Below, piece after piece: positions 12,179 to 21,034 of a stretch of 64,000 nt of DNA (position 1 is its first letter; each line of letters starts with the position of its first letter). The stretch comes from Glycine soja (Eukaryota > Streptophyta > Magnoliopsida > Fabales > Fabaceae). The notes beneath the pieces are model-generated. The model made no database searches and was not told where the DNA came from. It saw only the letters and a program-made list of their open reading frames with translations. A program made the position numbers and the translations under genes. Location of the stretch: the NCBI RefSeq assembly GCF_004193775.1, contig NC_041021.1:23528632-23592631 (forward strand). Direction: 5' to 3'.

Positions 12179-12908
12179 GGTGCCTAGTGGGCGCCATACC
12201 TGCAAAAATATAGATGGCATCAGCGATCAACTGAGCCACATGGATGCTCATCCGTGTCAGGATGGCATACACCAGCTGGCACTTCGGCATGGGGAGGTCG
12301 GAATTATGATCGGTGGGCAGGATGTTGCTGAGGAGCAATGTCATCCATATCTGGGTCAGGGTGGTCATGTTGGTGCGCATGATTCGCACTCGCCTCCCTG
12401 CAGCAGTCCGGGCAAAATCCTGTCCCGGTATACATAGCAGCTGGGCGATGGCCTCCTCATCGAACCCGTCAGACCGGTTCCTCCTCTGGCCATACTCACA
12501 TTCCTGGCCCTCTTCCAACACCAACGGATATCCTAGGAGTTGGCCGATAGCGTCGGCATCAAACGGGATCCACTGACCCCTTACCCAGGATCTCATGTCA
12601 CGCACGCCTTCCTCTGTTGGCCAAGCATTGGCATAAAACTCAAGGACTATTTCTGGATCAAACTTGGCCATGGGAGTAACCAGTGATGCCCACCGCCGGC
12701 GCCCTATTTCCTCCTGGAAATCAGTATACTCGTCGTCCCTGAGCTGGATGCGTCGCTCCCGGAGAAACGACCATCCCTTGATGGCCTCGAAGCGCTGCTG
12801 GTGTACAGCACTCCTAAAGCGGTGACTATCATACTCCGGAGCGGAACTAGTTCCTTCGGCTGCCTTGTCCTTCCTGGACCTCTTTGAGGCAAGCTTCCTC
12901 GGGGCCAT
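11832..12908 (-). CDS. Extra ORF downstream of pol, putative plant transposon domain, 3'-truncated
   Basis: I recognise the N-terminal ~245 residues as the putative plant transposon protein domain found in many legume Tat-type elements; its biochemical role is unknown. The ATG at 12908 (MAPRKLASKRSRKDK, a basic and possibly nuclear-targeting start) is the best start; the frame is open upstream to 12923 but without an ATG. Visible segments include FRSAVHQQRFEAIKGW, WASLVTPMAKFDPEIVLEFY, WVRGQWIPFDADAIGQLLG and MRTNMTTLTQIWMTLLLSN. After PTRHPLDP at about 12172 the frame runs into the 63-bp tandem array and becomes a repeated EAAGPM... tail until a stop at 11832. The normal C-terminus has therefore been replaced. 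A possible 3' splice site (CCTTCGCAG) lies just upstream of the ATG, so it may be expressed from a spliced RNA. Confidence is high for the family and low for the function. Confidence 0.75.
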   Translation of the reverse strand: MAPRKLASKRSRKDKAAEGTSSAPEYDSHRFRSAVHQQRFEAIKGWSFLRERRIQLRDDEYTDFQEEIGRRRWASLVTPMAKFDPEIVLEFYANAWPTEEGVRDMRSWVRGQWIPFDADAIGQLLGYPLVLEEGQECEYGQRRNRSDGFDEEAIAQLLCIPGQDFARTAAGRRVRIMRTNMTTLTQIWMTLLLSNILPTDHNSDLPMPKCQLVYAILTRMSIHVAQLIADAIYIFAGMAPTRHPLDPEAAGPMIRRDTLRLSAPFCHPEAAGPMTSRDKIWSFCTLVSSRGGGPDDTRRYLMVIRTLVSSRGGGPDDTRRYLTVIRTLLSSRGGGPDDKQRQNLVILHPCVIQRRRAR

Positions 12909-12923
12909 TTCCTGCGAAGGCAA

Positions 12924-15024
12924 ACATTTGGAAAGTTAGTTTTACCAGTGGGACACTACTCTTAAAACAAAAATGACATACAACCTCCTCCCATAAATAC
13001 AAACATCAATGTAAATTTAGAGCAAGCTTATGCGCATATTTCCCTACGAACGTTCACTTGCACAAGACATCCTATTTAACTAAGAAAAATGCATCCATAT
13101 ACAATCAAGGTAGCTTCATTACCTAGATTATTTACATGTACTTCCAAGGTGTATTTGTTATTTACATCACACACGCCTCCTTGGCTAAATTTACATACAT
13201 GCATACTCAAAGCATTTCGGGGTACCAAAAATTGCACATGCGCTCATCTTGGTATTTCTAATACCTACACATATACAAACTTCATGATGAATCTTGACTA
13301 CCTACGCAATAAGGTGCTACATTTCATGCTTTTTTTTTTTTTTTTTTTTCAAGTTTTTGCTACCTAAAGCCGCATGCAAATTCAAGCATATTTTCCTTTG
13401 CTGACTAAAATTGTATTCAAATTAGAAGGTATATATTTTTTTTGTAATATGTTTTCTTCACATAACATGCAACACATTTATATATATATATTTTTTGTGA
13501 GACATTTTGACTACCAAAAATTGTATATACATACATCCAAGTATTTTGCTATCATACCCAAAGTGTAAATTGCCAAAGGTATCTTGCTACCTATTCTAAA
13601 CCTACACATTCATGACGAGCACAATTCCTAAACATCTAGGCGTAGGGAAAATATTGTAGTGTGGCCCAGAGCCGATTGCTGGCCAAAAAGGGTAACTTTA
13701 CCCAATATGCACCTCCTTTTGTGTCCTTTTTGCATAAAATTTTAGTTCCTAAGCCTAGGATATATGTGGGGCAATTACTCTAGCCTTTTTCGGGAATGAA
13801 TACATATTCTAAAAAAAAATAGAAAATATGTACAAACCAAAATGCCCCATGGGTTGTTTCCTTACAAAAGTCACGCGCTAATGCCATTGAGGCATTTCAC
13901 CGAACACTTGGTGGGCGCGCATTTAGGCGTCAATAGCAAGAGAACGGGGACAATGTGGCATGTCCCATTGTTCAAAAATGCAAGAAAACAAACCAAAATT
14001 GCCCCACATATTCAAACACATTCCCACAATTTAGAGCACCAAAAGGAGATCCAAATACACCAATGAAAAGCTAGAAAGCTTAGGGATGGAACACTTACTT
14101 GTTGGTGATGAACAAAAGCGCAAAATGGAATCAAAAAACGTGAAAAATGATGACCCTGGGGCTGCAAATCCGTCAATCCCGTGGGTAGGGCTTTTGAAAG
14201 GGGGGAAAATAAGTTTTTGAATGTTAAAACGCCCCCCCTTTCGTCATTCTTATAATTTGGTGCAGGGGTGGCTCGCCCAGGCTCGCCCAGCTCGCCCAGG
14301 CGAGCTAACCTGCACATTTTTTTTTTTTTTTGAGGGGAACATTAACCATGTCCCCTCCCTTCTCATGGATTAGCATCTTGCCTAACTTGAACTTACTTAG
14401 GTTAGAATTAGGCGTTGATTACTTATTTTTTTACTTTTTAAAACAAACAAAAAGTAAAAGAAAGCTGCAAAATACAAAGGATACGGGGCTGCCTTGCAGC
14501 GACATTCTCTGCTTGTTTTGCACAGAGAAGGGCAACGATCGGTCGGTCGTGACCCCATCCCCACTTGCGTTCGTCCTTAAGTACCTGCAAGTAATAAACA
14601 ACCAGGTATGGCCAATCTTGACCGCGTCATTACCCTACCTTGATTGGTTTCTGCCGTTCATGTTTTGTCTCTACTCCAGAAGGTAGCCCAAGGTGATCCT
14701 GCCCCTGTTTTACCACAACAATATACATGCGTATGCGTATGCGTATGCATGAATGTTTTCAAACGCAGAAAATTTAGGGAAAGTTGGTTCAGGTTCAATT
14801 CTAATTAAGCGCTTGGGGGATCCCATGAACTGAGCGGAAGGGCTCAGGTGATCACAGATTAACGCAAGGTGTGAAACTAACGTGAGGACTAAAAGCCTCG
14901 AATCCACGTTCATTTCTTTGAAAGATCGTAACGAGAGATACAACAGACAGGAAATCCCTGGGGGAAATCCAGAAAACGCATAAAGATAAAGAACATGCAG
15001 CAACATCCTTAATTGCCCCAGCTT
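12924..15024 (-). other. Long spacer between pol and the extra ORF
   Basis: This 2.1-kb AT-rich segment has homopolymer runs (T tract 13329-13350, T tract 14318-14331) and no convincing ORF. A copy of the GCTCGCCCAGGCGAGC inverted repeat that also occurs in the LTR sits at about 14282-14297. A run of about 60 codons without a stop on the minus strand (about 14443-14629) has protein-like composition but no ATG. Nothing else is recognisable. Confidence 0.6.
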
Positions 15025-18000
15025 CTAAGCATAATATTGTTTGACGACATCAGAGTTCACGGGTGAAGGTAGCTCTTCGCCATCCATGTTGGTAAGCACC
15101 AGGGCTCCTCCGGAAAAAGCCCTCTTCACAACAAAAGGCCCTTCGTAGTTCGGGGCCCATTTCCCTCGATGGTCCTTGACAGCATGGGACATTTTCTTTA
15201 GCACAAGGTCTCCCTCATGGAACTTGCGTAAGCGTACTTTCTTGTCGAATGCACTCTTCATTCTTTGCTGGTATAAGCGCCCATGACTCATGGCCGTTAA
15301 GCGCTTACCCTTAATGAGGTTGAGCTGATCGTAGCGTGTTTGAGCCCACTCTGATTCCTTTAATCCGGATTCTGCCAAGATCCTTAATGACGGGACTTCT
15401 ACCTCAAACGGTAACACAGCCTCCATCCCATATACCAATGAGAACGGCATTGCCCCAGTTGACGTTCGCACTGAAGTCCGGTAACCGTGTAACGCGAATG
15501 GGAGCATCTCGTGCCAATCCTTGTATGACACGGTCATCTTTTGGATAATCTTTTTGATATTCTTATTGGCCGCTTCCACGGCTCCATTCATCTTTAGCCG
15601 GTAGGGCGTGGAAATGTGATGCTGGATTTTAAACTCCTTGCACATTTCTGCCATCATCTTATTATTCAGGTTGGTGCCGTTGTCCGTGATAATCTTCCTT
15701 GGCAAACCATATCGGCAGATGATCTCTTTCTTAATGAACCTGACCACCACATTCCTCGTGACATTGGTATATGAAGCCGCCTCGACCCACTTGGTGAAAT
15801 AATCTATCGCTACGAGGATGAAGCGATGACCATTCGAGGCCTTGGGCTCAATGGCCCCGATGACATCTATTCCCCACATGGAGAAAGGCCAAGGGGCGGA
15901 CATGACATTCAGAGGATGTGGTGGGGCATTGACATTATCTGCGAATGCTTGACATTTGTGGCACTTCCTCACATGGACACAACAATCACTTTCCATGGTA
16001 AGCCAGTAATAACCTGCTCTTAGGATCTTCCTGGCCATAGCATGTCCGTTGGCGTGCGTTCCAAACGAGCCCTCATGGACTTCTTCGATCATGTGATTTG
16101 CCTCCTTGGCATCCACACACCGCAGGAGTGTCATGTCGTGATTTCTTTTATACAGTATGCTTCCGCTCATGAAGAAACCGGCTGCCAACCTCCTCAATGT
16201 CCTTTTATCGTTGTCGGCAATCTCTGGCGGGTATTCTTTGCTTACGACATATCGCTTGATGTCGTAATACCAAGGCTTTCCGTCCCGTTCCTCTTCCACT
16301 TGGCAACAATGTGCGGGTTTGCCACGACACCAAAATTCAATGTAGGGTAGATCCCCGTGCGGTGTTAGCTGGAACATAGACGCCAACGTAGCAAGTGCAT
16401 CCGCCATTTGATTTTCCTCGTGGGGAACACGATGGAAGGAGATCTCATCGAAAGTCTTAGCCAATTCCTTGATATAGGCTTTGTAGGGTATCAGCTTGGG
16501 ATCTCTAGTTTCCCATTCCCCTCTCAGCTGATGGATTACCAACGCTGAGTCGCCGTACACCTTGAGTAGCTTGACATTGGAGTCAATTGCTGCCTGGACG
16601 GCTAGGGCACATGCTTCATATTCGGCCATGTTGTTGGTGCAATCGAATCCTAGCCTGGCTGTGAAAGGTACACATTGATTGTCCGGAGAGACCAACACTG
16701 CCCCAACGCCATGACCTAGAATGTTTGACGCTCCGTCAAACCATACAGTCCATTTGTCCCGATCTTCGTCCAACTTTTCCTCGAACAAGGCCATGATGTC
16801 CTCATCCGGGAATTCCGGATGCATGGGCTGGTAGTCGTTAAGAGGCTGTTGAGCCAAATAATCTGTCAAAGCGCTTCCTTTTATCGCCTTTTGGGTGACG
16901 TAGACTATATCAAACTCAGATAGCAAGACTTGCCACCGGGCGATTCGTCCTGCGAGAGCTGGCTTTTCAAAGATGTACTTAACCGGGTCCATTTTGGATA
17001 TCAACCAGGTAGTATGGCTCAGCATGTACTGCCTTAGGCGATGGGAAGCCCATACTAAAGCACAACACGTTCTTTCAAGCAAGGAGTAATTCATCTCACA
17101 GGTCGTGAACTTCTTACTTAGGTAGTAAACAGCGCGCTCTTTCTTCCCGGATTCGTCATGTTGCCCCAGCATACACCCCATTGACTCGTCCAAGATTGTC
17201 ATGTACAAAATGAGAGGCCTTCCAGGTACTGGTGGCATAAGCACGGGAGGATTCATTAGGCACTTTTTGATCCTTCCAAAAGCCTCTTGGCAATCCTTAT
17301 TCCACCGATCAGTTTGGTTTTTGCGCAAGAGTTTAAACAACGGCTCACAAATGGCGGTGAGCTGCGATATGAATCTGGCAATATAATTCAAGCGCCCCAG
17401 GAAACCTCGGACTTGCCTCTCTGTACGGGGTTCTGGCATCTCAAGGATAGCCTTCACTTTTTCGGGGTCTACCTCTATCCCTTTCTGGCTTACAATGAAA
17501 CCAAGCAATTTCCCTGATTTGACCCCAAAGGTACACTTAGCGGGGTTCAACCTTAATTGATATTTCTTAAGCCTTTCGAACAATTTCCGCAGGTTGACAA
17601 GGTGTTCTTCCTCGGATTTAGATTTAGCAATTATGTCGTCCACGTAGACCTCGATCTCTTGATGCATCATATCATGGAACAAAGCTACCATGGCCCGTTG
17701 ATAAGTTGCCCCGGCATTCTTGAGTCCAAAGGACATCACCTTGTAACAGAACGTTCCCCACAGGGTGACGAAAGTAGTCTTTTCCATATCCTCGGGCGCC
17801 ATCTTTATCTGGTTGTAACCAGAGAAACCGTCCATGAAGGAAAATAAAGCGAAATTGGCCGTGTTATCTACGAGGATATCGATGTGTGGTAAAGGAAAAT
17901 TGTCCTTGGGACTGGCCCGATTCAGGTCCCGATAATCTACACACATTCGTACTTTCCCATCTTTTTTAGGAACTGGTACGATGTTGGCAACCCATTCTGG

Positions 18001-18472
18001 ATACCGAGCGACGGCCAGAAATCCAGCGTCAAATTGCTTCTTCACTTCTTCTTTTATCTTCAAGGATGTTTCGGGCTTCATCCTCCTCAGTTTCTGTTTT
18101 ACCGGGGAACACTCGGGATTTAGAGGTAATCGGTGCTGTACAATGTCAGAACTCAAACCGGGCATATCTTGGTATGACCAAGCAAAGATGTCTTGGTAGT
18201 CTTTTAGCAGGATTATTAATTCTTCACGGATAGGTGCGGTAATACCTGTACCTATCTTTACTTCCCTTTTTCCACTGCCAATTCCTAAGTCTACTAGCTC
18301 TGTTTCTTCTTGATGAGGCCCCATTTCTTGGTCCTCATGGGCGACCATTCTTTCTAATTCTGGGGGAAGTCCCACATCCTCATTTCCTTCATCTTCCGTT
18401 TGATTCATTTCTTGCTCGAAGTCGATAGACGGGTCCCAGGTATTAGTACCTTCGGGGGACTTGTCATCGGAT
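15025..18472 (-). CDS. pol: Tat-lineage pol: RT, RNase H, archaeal-type RNase H, integrase
   Basis: This uninterrupted frame (ATG at 18408, 1127 residues; open upstream to a candidate splice acceptor at 18473) encodes the replication enzymes. Reverse transcriptase spans about residues 110-300, with FMDGFSG (D193) and YVDD (255-258). The ordinary gypsy RNase H follows (about 400-520, LDESMGCMLGQ). A second, archaeal-like RNase H spans about 550-680 with acidic residues D558, E596, D620 and D670, diagnostic of the Tat branch. Integrase has a zinc-binding head (H778/H785, C816 and C819) and a catalytic D848, D909, E945 with canonical D-35-E spacing. The C-terminus has a GKWAPNYEGPFVV-type GPY/F module, with no chromodomain seen. 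All catalytic residues I can check are intact, so pol has decayed little. There is no protease in this frame; that lies upstream in another frame. Confidence 0.95.
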
Positions 18473-18651
18473 CTGCCGTTTCAGAAAAAGAAGTAAACAT
18501 GCAAATGAATGAGAATGGGTAGAGACCAGGAACAGATGAAGAAAGATCCTTGTATTATAAATTCAAAAACAAAAGACACAAAGCCTTAACAAAAGGAAAA
18601 ACTCTAAAGCCTAGGCCCAACTATAGAGCTTTTAAAACCGTAAAGGTTTAC
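18473..18651 (-). other. Candidate intron joining protease and pol frames (179 bp)
   Basis: On the minus strand GTAAAC begins at 18651, inside the last codons of the protease ORF, and AAACGGCAG ends at 18473 after a pyrimidine-rich stretch (ACTTCTTTTTCTG). Removing it deletes the protease stop codon and brings the protease frame exactly into the pol frame, which otherwise differ and lack a pol ATG upstream of 18408. Ogre-type Tat elements are known to carry an intron at this place between protease and RT. Splicing itself is inference. Confidence 0.6.
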
Positions 18652-20477
18652 ATTATGCTTGTTGCGTAAATGCCGGGGCGTTCCTCCACTCGCCAATTTC
18701 CCAGCTGGAAATCAGGAGGGCATGGTCGTACCAAATCCAAAGTACTCGGAATATCATCTTCGCATATCGCGAACGCTTGACCTTTGTCTCCCGAACCCGC
18801 GCTTATAAAGCTTCTACTTATGTGGCAGGGCGGGCTTCCTTCACCTTCTTGTCTCCAACGCGAACTTTGACCATTGTTCTTCCTTCCCGCGATGCTTCTT
18901 TTCATGTCCGCCTGAGTGGGCTTATAGCCTAAACCATACTTCCCACGATTTCCTTGGGTATTTATCAGGCTAGTTATGCCGCCGTTGTTTTTTCCTAAAC
19001 CCATCCCGGGTTCATAACCGTTCCCCAACATAACTCGGGCCATCATTACCGCTGCATCGGACAGACAAGGCTGCCCAAAGAGGGAGTCCACGGAGGAAAT
19101 GCTGACCACCTCAAAAGACTGGAAAGCAGTTTCTAACGATTCTTCTGCGGCTTCCACATAAGGCATGGAGGATGGGCAGCTTACCAAGATATCTTCCTCG
19201 CCTGACACGATGACCAAGTGCCCCTCCACTACGAATTTCAACTTTTGGTGGAGTGTAGAAGGCACAACTCCCACTGAGTGGATCCACGGGCGCCCCAACA
19301 GGCAGCTGTAGGGGGGGTTAATATCCATTATTTGGAAGGTGACTTGACAGGTGTGAGGGCCTATTTGTACTGGGAGATCGATCTCTCCCCTAACCTCTCG
19401 GCGAGTGCCGTCGAAGGCCCGAACCACCATTGAACTTGGTTTTAAGTGGGAAGCATTGAATGGTAACTTCTCCAAAGTGCTCTTAGGCATCACGTTTAAA
19501 CTAGAACCATTATCGATGAGCACCTTGGCTACGATATGGTCCATACACTTGACTGATACGTGTAAAGCCTTATTATGCCCTCTCCCCTCGGCGGGGATTT
19601 CTTCTTCGGCGAAGGCAAGATAGTTGTTGGCAGTGATATTGTTGACCAGCCCTCCGAAACCTTCTACCGAGATATCTTGGGCCACGTGAGCCTTGTTCAG
19701 CACTTTTACTAGCAGAGCCCGATGAGGCTCGGAGCTCATAAGTAACTCCAACAGCGAGACCCTAGCCGGGGTTTTGTTGAGCTGTTCGATAACCTTGGAT
19801 TCGCTCTGCTGAATTATCCGAAGGAACTCGCTGGCTTCCTTTAGCGACACCTCCTTTCTACCATCCTTTTTCTCCGGGGGCCCCTTTGCTGGAATATCTT
19901 TATTCGAAGCGTGGGGTGCTTCGCCATCTTGTTCCTCCACCACTTTTCCTTTTCCCTTGACGTCGGCGGGTTGGACTGGTAGGTCTGGAGGTGCGAACAC
20001 ACGACCACTACGGGTCACACCACTCAGTCCCGTGATATTTGTTACTTTAGCTGACAGCGAGCTGACGTCAGTGACTTCTTCTCCCTTCTTCCCCGGAGGT
20101 GTATATCTCCACGGGACCGCGTGACTATTTTGGTACGGGAAAGGAACAGGTTTGGCTATTGAAGGGTGTCCGGGCTTTTGCGAAGCTGCGCTTTTAGTGA
20201 AGTATATCACCAAGGGTTTGGGCTTCACAAGACCGCTCCCCTCCGTAGATTGCATGCATATATGCTGCTCTTCTTTTCCTTCAATGCCGACTTCCAGTCG
20301 ACCTTGATCTATCATCTGCTGTAATAATTCCTCTACTTCCAAACACGTCTCCATGTCATGCATCTCGCCGGAGTGTAGCAGACAGGAATCCTCCTTACAC
20401 CCACTATGGGGAATCACACCTCCTTTTTGTAGGGCCTCAAAGATAAACCTCCTAGGGGTTGCCACATCCCTTAAAGG
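18648..20477 (-). CDS. pro: Tat aspartic protease region with G-patch-like segment
   Basis: This frame of about 605 residues counted from the GTG at 20465 is open back to a TAA at 20478-20480. The frame is the same as gag, so this is the downstream part of gag-pro. The N-terminal part (1-60) has a conserved gag-linker with HSGEMHDMETC. Residues 120-210 are proline- and lysine-rich and probably disordered. The retropepsin core lies at about 300-420, with active-site DNGSS (D318; DNG replaces the usual DTG/DSG) and CLLGRPW (388-394). Residues about 478-515 (NGYEPGMGLGKNNGG ... GLGY) look like a G-patch, a nucleic-acid-associated glycine-rich motif also seen in some plant and retroviral proteases. 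There is no good ATG start, so expression presumably needs gag translation through the position now occupied by TAA. Confidence 0.85.
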   Translation of the reverse strand, partial: PLRDVATPRRFIFEALQKGGVIPHSGCKEDSCLLHSGEMHDMETCLEVEELLQQMIDQGRLEVGIEGKEEQHICMQSTEGSGLVKPKPLVIYFTKSAASQKPGHPSIAKPVPFPYQNSHAVPWRYTPPGKKGEEVTDVSSLSAKVTNITGLSGVTRSGRVFAPPDLPVQPADVKGKGKVVEEQDGEAPHASNKDIPAKGPPEKKDGRKEVSLKEASEFLRIIQQSESKVIEQLNKTPARVSLLELLMSSEPHRALLVKVLNKAHVAQDISVEGFGGLVNNITANNYLAFAEEEIPAEGRGHNKALHVSVKCMDHIVAKVLIDNGSSLNVMPKSTLEKLPFNASHLKPSSMVVRAFDGTRREVRGEIDLPVQIGPHTCQVTFQIMDINPPYSCLLGRPWIHSVGVVPSTLHQKLKFVVEGHLVIVSGEEDILVSCPSSMPYVEAAEESLETAFQSFEVVSISSVDSLFGQPCLSDAAVMMARVMLGNGYEPGMGLGKNNGGITSLINTQGNRGKYGLGYKPTQADMKRSIAGRKNNGQSSRWRQEGEGSPPCHISRSFISAGSGDKGQAFAICEDDIPSTLDLVRPCPPDFQLGNWRVEERPGIYATSIM

Positions 20478-21034
20478 TTAAGACCTGTGCGGCCTATCGG
20501 ACTCAACTGCATTAACCGCTCCCCCTCCATGATTGGCGAGCGGGTTGGTTCTCACATTGGGCCGATCCTCTTGGAAAGTCAGCCATCCGGCATCCATTAA
20601 ATGTTGGACCTTGTATTTAAGGGCCAAGCATTTTTCGACGGAATGCCCCGGGACACCCCCATGGTACTTGCAAGTTGCGTTAGGGTCATACCACTTCGGG
20701 AAAGGGGGTTCGAGGACCCTTCCGGGAGTTACCACGGCCAAATGATTGGCGATGAGGGATGGTAGAAGATCTTCGTACGTCATTGGGAGCGGGGTGAATT
20801 CCGGCAATGGCCTCGGAGGGAAGTTCCTTGTCGTGTTGGAATTACCGGCCAGCCGAGTCGTGTTCGGAGTTGGAACTTGGGGAGCCTCCCTCTGAGTGGG
20901 TGCCTTAGGCTGCACGGGTGTTGAACTAGAGGCGTTCCCAGCATGAGCCGAGAAACTTGGGTGATGTTGCGCGTACTGATGGGTACCATGAGGTGTTTGC
21001 TGGGTTTTGACCCACGCGGGTGTTGAAGAGACGG
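20478..21034 (-). pseudogene. gag: gag, C-terminal half only (nucleocapsid region)
   Basis: The recognisable gag sequence begins exactly at the LTR boundary (21034) and ends at a TAA (20478-20480). Residues visible include a long P/T/Q-rich linker, PEFTPLPMTYEDLLPSL, and a zinc-knuckle variant CKYHGGVPGHSVEKC (CX2HX5HX4C instead of the usual CX2CX4HX4C). The capsid core and N-terminus are absent, and the frame reads back into the 5' LTR without a gag-like start. The TAA lies in frame with the protease ORF, a nonsense change that splits an originally continuous gag-pro frame. The missing N-terminal part is what survives, in other copies, at 44686-45394 and 57065-57792. Confidence 0.85.

Noticed and set aside
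12180..12576. Plus-strand ORFs over the plant-transposon-domain ORF
   Set aside because: Antisense shadows; the minus-strand frame has the recognisable domain.
16042..16350. Plus-strand ORFs over pol (e.g. 15336-15548, 15826-16023, 16042-16350, 17557-17847)
   Set aside because: They are antisense shadows of the intact minus-strand pol frame.
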